In this document: positions 34,790 through 47,139 of the stretch, one piece after another
Numbering within the stretch: the stretch's first letter is position 1
Layout of the letters: every line of letters starts with the position of its first letter
DNA from: Daucus carota subsp. sativus
Lineage: Eukaryota; Streptophyta; Magnoliopsida; Apiales; Apiaceae
Assembly (NCBI RefSeq): GCF_001625215.2
Contig: NC_030386.2
Coordinates: forward strand, 37,451,296 to 37,515,295
Reading direction: 5' to 3'
Length of the DNA: 64,000 nt
The notes under the pieces: model-generated
Told to the model about the DNA's origin: nothing
Databases searched by the model: none
What the model saw: the letters and a program-made list of their open reading frames with translations, nothing else
Translations under genes and position numbers: made by a program

Positions 34790-35425
34790 AAGTATAACCA
34801 AATGAGTACTATATACTATGTCTATGTCCAAGGACTAAGGATTGTGCAAGTTCATATAGAGCACTTTTTTCTTTTTATGTTACGTTTGTAAGATAAAATG
34901 TTGTAAACTTGTTTATGATTACTTGAATAAAACTATTTGTCTGTCTAATAGAGATATGCCCAAACTACTATCGAATAGAGAAGAAATAGAATATATTTAT
35001 TTTTTAATGACTCGACAATATTAGCAACTTTGGTTACACCCTTATCGGAAAAGCTCTAAACTGATCTGTTTTTGGCGCTCTGCCTGTATGGTGGTGACGA
35101 AGGGTGCGCGCATTAAAGCTTGATGTAATTTGTGTTGATTAAACTACGTTGGTGTTATGTAAACGGTTAGATAGTGATCAATCATAATAAGGTTTGTCTG
35201 CGCACATGCTAAGCACGGAAACTCATAATTTTGATGTGTTTTTATTGATGTGAATGCAGAGGAGCCATCCTTATTAAATGGGTGTAAACCAATCAAAACA
35301 TGAAAAAATTATCAAATTTTGTGCTTACTGTGCGCCCACGGACACACCATAGAAAAACCGATCATAATAATAGCCGATGACTTGATGGTTTCTAACAGTT
35401 GCACGATGCATAACTCTCAAGAGTG

Positions 35426-35560
35426 TGACTAATGCATATTCATAAATCATAGTAACTCTTGTGACATGATTTTGTGCCAAACCATACAATGCACGTCTCC
35501 CTCAGCATTAAGTTCTAGCCTTATGCGGCCCCTCTAACATGTGATTTGCTTCTAATTTTT
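35426..35560 (+). repeat. Duplicated PMEI promoter fragment without a gene
   Basis: TTTTGTGCCAAACCATACAATGCACGTCTCCCTC and the following CCCCTCTAACATGTGAT closely match the segment just upstream of the PMEI gene (34037..34128). It lies about 0.68 kb after that gene's stop. No PMEI coding sequence follows. Confidence 0.85.
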
Positions 35561-36592
35561 CTACACTAAGAACATCTCAACTCCGTATAACCAATGACAC
35601 GTAGTGAGAAATGGCTGTTAACTATATAATTTGAGTCGACCTGTTTAATATTAATTTTATTTGGACAACATCTAGAAAAATATAGTAAGATTACACGTAA
35701 TTTATGTTATATTAAAATAATATATTTTATTTATAATAATTCGAAATTATAACATAATATTTTTAAAATATAACCAATAGATCTCTAAAGAGTTAAACCT
35801 GTGCTACAATTCTGGCTAAACTCCAAAGGTTTATTAGAGAATTATATTTTAAAGTCTCAACTTATATTCAAGCATCGGCTCAATAAGTTTTTCTATTTTA
35901 CATAACTTTCATAGAGCATGCTTTATAACCTTGATTTTTCTTCCTCGTGCAAATTAATGTGATGTTAATTTCTCACCATCCCTCGAGTAAACTTTATCTA
36001 GATAAGTACCCTGTTTAAAGCTTAGCTAAATATTCAACTTCCTTACTTTAATTACAATTATTTTTGTTTAAATAGTAGAGAGTAATGCATGATGTGCCAT
36101 TTTCTCAAAATCTTTGATTATCATCGCACGTCCTGGTCGTGTCTCAGAGAATAATAAAATCAAGATTTGTCTAAACAACAAATCTATTAGATCTTCAAAC
36201 TCTCTTACATATATATATATATATAAGAATCACATACCACACATGCTTCCGATTCTTAATAGCTATATGTCAATTCATGCACCATCATCTCAGATTCAAT
36301 CGAGCATCTTAACAAGATCTCCACCATGTATATACATTCAAGTGTCAAATGAAATCAAGTAGCTGCATGATCGTCTAGCGTTCAGTTGCGCAAATCCGCT
36401 TTATTGTTAAATGAATTCACACGCATTCATGTATAGCGTAGATGTTAACCTTTTGCCTTTGCATTTTTTTCTCCTTTGGCAAACAATAGTTTAATTCGAA
36501 TGCGTTACCGTATTCTCGTATTCGAATGCCTTCGATGTCACCACGCTCTCGATTTCTTGTTACTATGTAAAAAAATGCTCATGGAACACTTA

Positions 36593-36778
36593 TGGCCAGT
36601 TTAGAAACCTGGATTTCATTTGAAATCTTGGATTTAATCAAATAACATGTTTGTGAATTTGAATTTAGATTTTATTTGAAATCTAGATATTCAAAAATTA
36701 GTATAAATCTGAGAATTTGAACGGACAACTCAAATCCTGTTATTTGAAATGATGAAATGCATATTTCCAAACGCCCTC
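36593..36778. mobile_element. Tourist-like MITE (186 bp)
   Basis: Left end TGGCCAGTTTAGAAACC...GGATTTCA and the right end read in reverse, GAGGGCGTTTGGAAATA...GCATTTCA, are imperfect inverted repeats. The flanking TTA (36590..36592 and 36779..36781) fits PIF/Harbinger. The interior repeats ATTTGAAAT motifs. Confidence 0.65.
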
Positions 36779-36944
36779 TTATATTAAACTGAGTACTACT
36801 GATCGACTAAAATTTATTTTAAAACAAATATTGCCGGTGAAAAACAGCTTGTCTGAAATACAAGAACTCATGCTGACATGTTAAAGCCGATTTTCATGAA
36901 AAAATACAAGGAAGAACCAACGTTGACATGTTAGTTTTTTATTA

Positions 36945-37517
36945 TCAATAGATACGGTTAATTAGGGATAAAGCGTTACTATTAAGTTTCGTAACAGCCA
37001 AAATGCTCTTCTTCACCTTGTTCTTCACACCAGAACTCACTTCCCGCCCCGAGAATCCATCCATGCAAGTATCCTCATCAGTTATTGCAGCACTAGCCCA
37101 TGTCTTGGCGTTGGACAGCTGAAACGCCCTGTCCGAGCCCTCCAGATTAGCCACCGCCTCCACCGTTTGCTGCAGCTCATCAAGACTGTCCTCAATGTTC
37201 TCAATGCAATCCCTGATGGCCGCGGCCTCGGCTTCTGTCAGATCCTTCTGCTCTGCCAGATTCGTTACTAAGCCCGAGGTTTTCTTGGCGGCCTTTATGG
37301 TCACGGAGAGGGCCGCGGAGCAGAGCCTGATGTAATCTGTCTTGACAGAGGAAGCATAAGGTAATAAATTTTTGTTGCAGAGTGAAGGGTAGGTTGTGGT
37401 ATTGCATGAGGTTTTGATGAATGTTTTGTAGGCTTGGGGAACTTTTGCAGCTGAGGCTAAATGGAGAATGCATGATGTGAAGAAAAGAGTGATGACAGCG
37501 AATCTGTGAAGTTCCAT
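36945..37517 (-). CDS. Plant invertase/pectin methylesterase inhibitor (PMEI-type)
   Basis: Intronless, 190 residues. Signal peptide MELHRFAVITLFFTSCILHLASA, then TSCNTTTYPSLC (cysteines 1 and 2), RDCIENIEDSLDEL (3) and DEDTCMDGFSG (4), ending SNALSLINRIY. Domain order and cysteine spacing are those of secreted PMEI/invertase inhibitors. The start at 37517 is preferred over the in-frame ATG at 37580 because the latter adds a Ser/His/Pro stretch ahead of the signal peptide. A TATATATA box at 37601..37608 lies about 85 bp upstream of 37517 but only about 20 bp from 37580, which also favours the shorter form. Its 3' end faces the other PMEI gene. Target enzyme (PME or invertase) is undetermined. 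Confidence 0.93.
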   Translation of the reverse strand: MELHRFAVITLFFTSCILHLASAAKVPQAYKTFIKTSCNTTTYPSLCNKNLLPYASSVKTDYIRLCSAALSVTIKAAKKTSGLVTNLAEQKDLTEAEAAAIRDCIENIEDSLDELQQTVEAVANLEGSDRAFQLSNAKTWASAAITDEDTCMDGFSGREVSSGVKNKVKKSILAVTKLNSNALSLINRIY

Positions 37518-38844
37518 GTTTGAAATGTGATGAGAAGATTGAGAGATTGAGGGCAGATGAGAAGGAGGTGTGTGTGGCATTTGAAGTGTAACATTTATGT
37601 TATATATAGGGGTGGATCATGGCTTGGCATGGATGTGCATTATACACTGTACCGTGTAATTCATGATTTGTTGGTTTAAATATGAATATGGAATAAAATA
37701 GAGTTTGATATGAGACTGTTGCAAGGTCATTACAGAAAGCTTCCGTTCTAATAAATACATCTGAACTCGTTTTCGGTTGATAATCAAGTTGACATCACAC
37801 AATTCACATGCACATAGGGGTGGATATTTTCGAGTATTGGAAAATGGAAAAGATTTAATGAAAATTTCTGCAAAGGGACGACCTAGTTGGCTATCGGTGT
37901 CTGCCATCCTGAAATTTCTCAATCCCCGTACGTGAAATATACCTCCTCCGCCTCAAATTATATGTTTGATTATGTATTAAAAATTATTTACTTATTATTT
38001 TATAAAATAGAAATTTATATTTTAAAACAGATTAAATATAATTTCTAATGATATATTTTTTCTTATTTTTTTCACTTATATAATATATATAAATTTGAGT
38101 TAAAATATAATCCATTTAACTAGTAAAAAATCATAAAGGGCATATAATTTGAGACGGAGGGAGTATAAAATATTGTATTACACAAATTATTTTATATATA
38201 CATATATAATTTTATATTTATTTTTATAAATGTAAATAATTATTTATTCTTATGAATCAAATTGTCTTCGCAACTCTCTTTTTTTACTTATTTTTTAGAT
38301 TTACTTTTCGATTCTTTATCTATCAAAACTTACTAAAAAATAATAATCCCTCCTTCCAATCATTTTTAAGACATTCTTCGATGCTCATCATATATTTTAA
38401 GATGTATGTAGAATATAATCTCATAATTAGTGAATTATTTTTTCAAAAAATGGTTTAAACAATATTATTATTATTATTAAAATGTGTATTAAGTTCTATA
38501 AATCAAATGTAAAGAATCAAAGATAAGAGAGACTACAATTTTATAATATAAAAATTGATTAAATTCATTAATTTTCTGCACTATACTTACCTTATATACA
38601 TATTGAATATCAATTGGTCTCACCAATATTATTTTTCTCATTATTTTATACATTTTTTTGATTTTACGATCCAGCCCAACAATATATAAATGAGTGGACG
38701 GATGTATATATATTTATTTTTGTTTTTAATATTAATATTATACATTTATATTATAGAATGTACAATATTTATTTTAAACATGAGAAACTCTCAATCCTAC
38801 CATAGGTGATCAAGAAATTAAAAAAAAAATTAAAATCAAAACAG
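37518..38844. other. PMEI promoter and MITE-bearing spacer
   Basis: Starts with the minus-strand PMEI promoter, then Stowaway 37942..38163, then AT-rich sequence. A second, weaker Stowaway-like pair of ends (TCCCTCCTTCCAATCATTTTTA near 38346; AATGAGTGGACGGATG near 38690) may mark a decayed element. No gene. Confidence 0.5.
37942..38163. mobile_element. Stowaway MITE (222 bp)
   Basis: Left CCTCCTCCGCCTCAAATTATATG and right CATATAATTTGAGACGGAGGGAG are near-perfect inverted repeats. TA flanks at 37940..37941 and 38164..38165. Confidence 0.88.
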
Positions 38845-39184
38845 GTTCAGAAAGAGCTATTAACCAAAAAATCCAACAAACTTGTCATTTTTTTGCCAAA
38901 AAACCTTTAAACTTTTCTCTTCACTAACAACTCCAATAAACTTTATTATAATCATATAAAAAAAATACAAAACAAACCATGGTTAAATATTCCAATCTGA
39001 GTTGTCAAGTATGTCTCCATGATTTGTTTCTTTTTATACACGTGTATGCCATATAACGCTTATTCATTACACGTGTCTGCCACATCATGTCTATTCAGTA
39101 ATAATTTATCTTTTAATCATTTATGATATTTTAATTAATTTTATAAACCGAAAGAAGATCCGAGGGTTTTCTATCTCTGTCCTA

Positions 39185-39600
39185 GTTTGTAGGTTTCTTG
39201 TCATCTGAATCATGAGTTGTCTTTGCTGGGATTAGGACTGGATAAAAATCTTCTGCAGACAAGAAATTGACCTTCTTCTTCTCTTCCCTATCAACCAAGA
39301 TTCTTAATTCATTGTCAGGCTTCAAAATTACAGTGCACACTGGATTAATTTGTCAGACGACATAGGCTTCAAAATTACAGTGCACACTGGATTAATTTGT
39401 CAGACTAATTTGTCAGACGACACAGATGGTAGGAACTTAACATAATGCTCAACAAACTCTCCGGTCTCTGGGTTTTTACGCTTCAAAACGTAATGGACCT
39501 TGTTTGTAACTCGACGTCTATGAGGACCAAACATAATAGAGTAAGAAGATTCGTTGTCAAATCCTTTGGCTACCCAACCAGCCTCCTGAGGTCCCTGACC
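39185..39600 (-). pseudogene. Captured calnexin fragment, decayed
   Basis: Minus-strand translation gives, in order, PQEAGWVAKGFDNESSYSIM, FGP, NKVHYVLKRKNPETGEFVEH, FLPSVSSDKL, then after a frameshift ILKPDNELRILVDREEKKK and NFLSAEDFYPVLIP, ending DDKKP. This is the lumenal lectin-domain segment of plant calnexin, about 130 residues, with no recognisable intron in it. It is broken: a frameshift after the DKL position, a 47-bp internal tandem duplication (39318..39364 repeated from 39365) and a TAG right after the KKPTN position. It cannot encode a functional chaperone. Whether it is transcribed, for example as antisense to the parental gene, cannot be told. Confidence 0.8.
39318..39405. repeat. 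47-bp tandem duplication inside the calnexin fragment
   Basis: Unit beginning GGCTTCAAAATTACAGTGCA occurs at 39318 and 39365. The second copy is 41 bp and is followed by a 13-bp re-duplication of TAATTTGTCAGAC. Confidence 0.93.
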
Positions 39601-39965
39601 AAATAAAAATCAGCTGTATCTGAAGCTTTACTACACAGATCGAGGAACAAGAGGTTGTGGTGCGAATATAATATCTGGACACCAAAATGCTACGATGTTT
39701 TGGCGGTTCTCTGGTCTTATGAGGCTTGAGTAAAAAATTTATTTATTTTTCTTATTTTTTGATTAATTGTAATCACATATTGTTACATAAGATTTGTGAT
39801 GATCATGGTTAGTCCACGTCAGCTATAATTAACTCTAGTTAATTTTTTTTAAAAGATTGAGTAAAGTTTAATGGGGTTGTTAAGGAAAAAAAAGATTTAA
39901 AGGTTTATTGGCAAAAAAATGACAAGTTAGTTGGATTTTTTGGTTAGTACATCATTCTGAAATCG

Positions 39966-41385
39966 CTGTCAAATTTCAAATTTAGGAAACAAACTTCCCG
40001 TCTCAAAATGACCGAAAATGTTCAAATGCAGAAGAAATTTGATTCTTTTAGGCAAAAATTCATAATCCCATGCAATATTAACATATTTTTCCTCTTACTA
40101 GTAGGTAGATAGAATGTGCAAGCATCGTCAACTATTGATTGTTTAAAAGAGAAGTAGCGCAATTTAGTGAAGAAGTCCCGGGAGGTCTATAACAGAGGTA
40201 CACATGGCTAGCCTATGTGTACAGGTTTTTCAAATCTCGAGATGATCTGTATGTGTACTACTCTATCGAAGTCAATTGTGTGATTATTTTCACGTGCCCC
40301 CTCTCAATCATTTCCGATGTTTATGAATGAGCATAACTATAACCAACGGTGTAACCGCCCCAGACGAAACAAGTTCGAAATCCATCTGGATATCTTAGGC
40401 GAGAGTTTATTAAGCTAAATCCTAAATACTTATGGCAGATACGGGATTAGAGCATTTCCTGTAAACAAATTCTTTTAAAAAAATTCGTATGCCATAGCAT
40501 AAATAAATTAGATATAAATCTTCAAGTGTACATTTTTTAACAAAAATCTGTATGAATTTATCATATTTGCAATATTTATCGCATTTTTGAAAAGTATTAT
40601 GACTCTGCACCTATTATTATATTTAAATAATATTATATTTCTAATAATATGATTTTAAATACAATCAATTATTTTTAATATAATTTTCACGCTATTGCAT
40701 ATAATCTCAAAATATATATATATATATTATATTTTAATAATATATTTATGGAGTCACGTTCGAGAGCAATTTTACGTGAGAATACGAGAACATTATTGTT
40801 ATGCTATACAACATTCAAAAAGATAATTATCGGTTTACATTACTCCACACCATTATATATGATATATTAAATTATGTATATATATTACATTTTAATAATA
40901 TAATTATAGGGTTATTAAAAACATATTTTGTCTCGAGAATTTTGAAAATCTTATTATTTGCGGTAGAATAATATAATATTTTACGTGATGAAATTACAAA
41001 ATATATAATTATTACATCATAATTATAGATCATATTTCTTTATTTTAGTACTGTTTGGAAAAGAAAAAATTAATTTTTGATCAGTAAGCTAGAGATTTAA
41101 TCGGATCATTAATACAATATGATTGAAATAAATAAAATTTCATAGATTTATTTTTGAATTTGATGTGAATTTTAGAGAAAATCTCTACTTTTAAGTTTTG
41201 TGGACTTTGTCAAGTTCACTAAACCTTAAGATCGGATGAAAAGTCTCAAAATTTATAATCATTCTGATTTCCTTAAACAAACTCGAAGGCTAAAACCGTT
41301 TTTGCAGGTTATTATTTTTTCAACCAAATTATCCTAATATCAATATAAGTTTGACTATAGATTGAAAAAAAATTCATAAAAAAAA
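39966..41385. other. AT-rich spacer
   Basis: No gene or element boundaries recognised. Short (AT)n runs occur near 40714 and 40880. Confidence 0.5.
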
Positions 41386-42262
41386 GGGATCTTTTTAAAA
41401 ATATCCGTCTGTAGAATTTTTTTTTTTTTAAATACTATCATCCTTTTCATTGTTTTTAAAAATATCTTTTCATAAAAAAAAAAATTCAAAAATACGATTT
41501 GCAACTTTTGCAACCTCATTTGCAACCTTGGGCGGCGCAGCCGTAAAAGTTGCAAATGAGTTTGCAAAAGTTGCAAATAAAAATGAAAAGTTGCAACTGT
41601 TGCAACTGCAATTGCAACTAGTTCAACTGAAAACTGTAAGTTGCAAAAGTTGCAAATGAGGTTGCAAATGAAGTTGCAACTGCAGTTGCAACTTCATTTG
41701 CAACCTCAGTTGCAACTAAATGCAACTGAAAACTATATATAGTTGTAAATGAGGTTGCAAAAGTTGCAAATGAGGTTGCAACTGCAGTTGCAACTTTTGC
41801 AACTTCATTTGCAAACTCAGTTGCAACTAAATGCAACTGAAAACTGTAAGTAACAACAGATGTATGGTGTGCCCTGGCGGGGCCATTAGATTACAATAGA
41901 ATCAACTGAATGCAACCATATGCAACTGAATACAACAATATGCAACCATATATGCAGCTGAATTCCTGATTTCAAGTTCCAGTTTTCAAATGTCATTTTC
42001 GACCTCATTTTCGGGATCCCGAAAATGAGGTCGAAAATGACATTTGAAAACTGGAACTTGAAATCAGGAATTCAGCTGCATATGAAGTTGCAAAAGAGAT
42101 TGCAACACGGCTGGCGCCGCCTGTAGTTGCAAATGAGGTTGCAAAAGTTGCAAACAGTATTTTTGAAAAAAAAAATTATGAAAAGATATTTTTAAAAATA
42201 ATTCTGCAAGATAGTATTTTTGAAAACAATAAAAGAAAAGGTAGGTAGTTTTGTAGATTTCC
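41386..42262. mobile_element. Mutator-like element with GTTGCAA subrepeats, copy 1
   Basis: Starts GGGATCTTTTTAAAAATATCC and ends GGTAGTTTTGTAGATTTCC, the same ends as copy 2 (57251). Inside are dozens of GTTGCAA/TTGCAAC motifs on both strands, and an inner inverted pair GCGGCGCAGCCG...CGGCTGGCGCCGC. A-runs on both sides could be the target duplication but are uninformative. Contains a perfect 134-bp palindrome. Leu/Gln-rich frames through the repeats are not genes. Confidence 0.72.
41950..42083. repeat. Perfect 134-bp palindrome
   Basis: Two 67-bp arms, exactly reverse-complementary with no spacer, centred on GGGATCCC (42013..42020). Arms run from ATATGCAGCTGAATTCC to its complement. The related element at 57.8 kb has only one arm. 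Confidence 0.97.
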
Positions 42263-42560
42263 AAAAAAAAAAATAAGCAGAACAAGCTTACCGCGCACGT
42301 ATACTGATAATTGTGGATAGAATCATGTAAATACATGTGTAGCTACGTCAAAGAGAAAGAGGTGAAGCCAGAGTGGAGTGCATGTACATCATTCTTTCAG
42401 GATTAGATTTGCAGCAAAAGCTGCTTGACCCAAGGCGCTCTTTGCGCCGTGGTGGCGTGGCCGTGGAAGCTCAATAATACAAAGATACGTGTGTATTCTA
42501 TTCTACCGTTGATATCATTATGATCACTAATGGCCAATGAGAAATAGGTGTCATCGAAAC
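42263..42560. other. Unique-looking spacer between two transposable elements
   Basis: Contains a GC-richer piece (GGCGCTCTTTGCGCC, about 42434..42448) and a short minus-strand frame with no known similarity. Not called as a gene. Confidence 0.4.
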
Positions 42561-43275
42561 CAGAGCCGTGTCTGAGGGTGTTCCATGTAACAGGGTCCAA
42601 AAATTTGAGGGGCTTTTTTTTAGTGCATTATATACATGATATATACTGTTGGGAAAAATAGTAATTATAATTTCATTTCAACAAAGAAAAGTGCAGATAG
42701 AATAAAGTTTAAAATAATACATGCTAACTAATTATCAATTATAATTATAAGTAAACTTAAAACATGTTATATTGATCTTAAAGATTAAAATTAATCATAA
42801 TAATTTAATTTTAATATAGACTATCAGTCTTACTTATTTCATTAAAATATATTTTACAACCGGGAACACTAGGGTTTTGTAGACAACTTCTGCATTTTAT
42901 CACTTTTTTAGTAATTCAATTATTAGTTAATTAATTTATTTTATTTTATAACTACATGCAATGTTTACATATTAAATGAAAAATATTAACTTATAAAATT
43001 ACATTAATTAAATTATATATTTATATAAAATTTAAATAAGTTGAAATATATAAATTAGGTTTATGTCATTATTTTTTTGTTTATAATGATTACATCTTAT
43101 TAATTATGTACTTGTAATTTATCTCCTTATTTTCGATGTATTTAAATTATATTATAAAAGAAAATATTTACTTTATTATTTTATTTTATTTACTTTATTA
43201 TTTTATTTTATTTTAATTATAGGGCACCATTCTAAAATTTTGTACAGGGCACATGAAATCTCAGGCACGGCCCTG
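42561..43275. mobile_element. Non-autonomous hAT element
   Basis: Termini CAGAGCCGTGTCTGAG and (reverse of right end) CAGGGCCGTGCCTGAG, extending imperfectly for about 50 bp. The 8-bp target duplication is ATCGAAAC (42553..42560) / ACCGAAAC (43276..43283), one mismatch. CAGGGCCG termini and 8-bp duplications define hAT elements. 715 bp, AT-rich interior, no transposase. Confidence 0.85.
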
Positions 43276-43788
43276 ACCGAAACCGGGAAGATTTGATAAG
43301 TTAATTAAATTTTTTGTTTGTGACATGTTGGGTTTTATAACGAGTATCTGGTTTTTTCTTATTTGATTTAAATTTTTTTGTGGCATATTTATAATATTTT
43401 AAATTCATTTGTTTAATAAGTTTTTTGAAGCGAAAAGTTGAATTTTTTGCATTTTAGATAAAGAATCTACTGGTTGGGAGATTAAATATTGTGTAGAAAT
43501 TAATTGGAAAAAAGTGAACAAAAAATTGTTTGGAAAATTATGGAGTGCCTGGAACTCCAAAGAAAAGTGTGAAAAAAGTAGGCAAATCAGTATCAGCGGG
43601 CTTGTAAAAGTTTTTTTGTTATAAAGAAGATGTCGAGCACATTTACAAAAAATTCATTTATGTTTTCATATATGCCAAAAAAAGTGTCAAAATTTTTTAA
43701 GAAGACATCTTTTCTTACTGGATCCATTATTAGTTAAAAGAAGAGAACGCTACGTATTTTCCCTAACCCTCTATTATGTTGAGCATTA

Positions 43789-44155
43789 CTCCTCCGTCCC
43801 CTTTTACATGTTCATTTTGCTTTTCGAGGAGGACCAATTTTTGATTAAACATTACAAATTATCTATTTATTATTTTTAAAATTTGAAAATTGCATATTAA
43901 AGTAGACTAAATATACTTTCTAATGATATAATTTTTATTATTTTTCTCAATTATATGATACATGTAAAGTGGACCAATTTTTGATTAAACATTACAAATT
44001 ATCTATTTATTATTTTTAAAATTTGAAAATTGCATATTAAAGTAGACTAAATATACTTTCTAATGATATAATTTTTATTATTTTTCTCAATTATATGATA
44101 CATGTAAAGTTCAGTCAAAATATAATCAATTTGACTGGTAAAAAGTCAAAATGAA
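43789..44155. mobile_element. Stowaway-like MITE with decayed right end and internal duplication
   Basis: Left end CTCCTCCGTCCCCTTTTACATG after TA. The right side has the complementary inner part (GGTAAAAAGTCAAAATGAATATG) but lacks the terminal GGGACGGAGGGAG. Carries the 2 x 140-bp duplication. Confidence 0.6.
43831..44110. repeat. Perfect 2 x 140-bp tandem duplication
   Basis: 43831..43970 and 43971..44110 are identical by direct reading, each starting GGACCAATTTTTGATTAAAC and ending CATGTAAAGT. Confidence 0.96.
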
Positions 44156-44566
44156 TATGCTGTGACCCTCACCTTTTATCAAACATTTGTGGGAGTAAAA
44201 GTGAAAGTACAAAAAAACTGCAACAAATACCAGGCCCATTCATTTAGCCAGCTTTTGATCATTAGCCTGTAATGGAAATTGATCCAAAGTTCTGAAACTC
44301 CATAAGTTGTTCTGGTATTCCGAGTAATTTTTATTCAACCAATGTCAAAACTCCAACAAAATGATTAAGCATTTGCTCAACATAATTATTTATAAATTTC
44401 ATTCCCGGGTTCCATTTCTTAAAAGTTCTCCATTAGCCCTATACTCAATTTCTTCACAAATCTACTAATAATAAATTTACACTCACTTAATTTTTTTCAA
44501 AAACTTCTCACCTACCTCTGTTGTTTATATTTATTTTTAGTCATTCCATTCTCGACGAGCCATCAA

Positions 44567-47096
<2,530 letters not shown>

Positions 47097-47130
47097 TTAA
47101 CCTATCTCTCTTCTTCTGTAAATGTATCTC

Positions 47131-47139
47131 CTATATAAC
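47131..47139 (-). promoter_or_regulatory. TATA box of the GH9 gene
   Basis: Minus-strand GTTATATAG about 62 bp upstream of the ATG (47069), implying a short leader. Confidence 0.55.

Larger units (their letters stand above)
34790..36944. other. Spacer between the two PMEI genes
   Basis: Contains the promoter duplicate (35426..35560) and a Tourist-like MITE (36593..36778). The rest is AT-rich without a recognisable gene. Confidence 0.55.
38845..39965. mobile_element. Pack-MULE-like element carrying a calnexin fragment
   Basis: Inverted repeats of about 90 bp: left 38857..38945 contains TAACCAAAAAATCCAAC and TTGTCATTTTTTTGCCAA; right 39863..39952 contains the complement with a few mismatches. 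Weaker similarity extends outward through TTCAGAA. Long inverted repeats around a captured gene piece are the hallmark of Pack-MULEs. The captured piece (39185..39600, minus) matches calnexin. I could not find a clean 9-11 bp target duplication, so exact ends are uncertain. Confidence 0.7.

Noticed and set aside
41450-41836. Frames encoding Leu/Gln- or Val/Ala/Asn-rich repeats across the GTTGCAA array, and similar frames at 57282-57732
   Set aside because: They arise from repeats read in several frames on both strands within Mutator-like elements. No start context or known domain.
41500-41840. Regularly recurring short repeats resembling a CRISPR array
   Set aside because: Spacing is irregular, units occur in both orientations and spacers are not unique. 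The genome is a plant nuclear one.
42403-42600. 65-codon minus-strand frame next to the hAT element
   Set aside because: Part of the frame lies in the hAT terminus, and there is no recognisable protein family.
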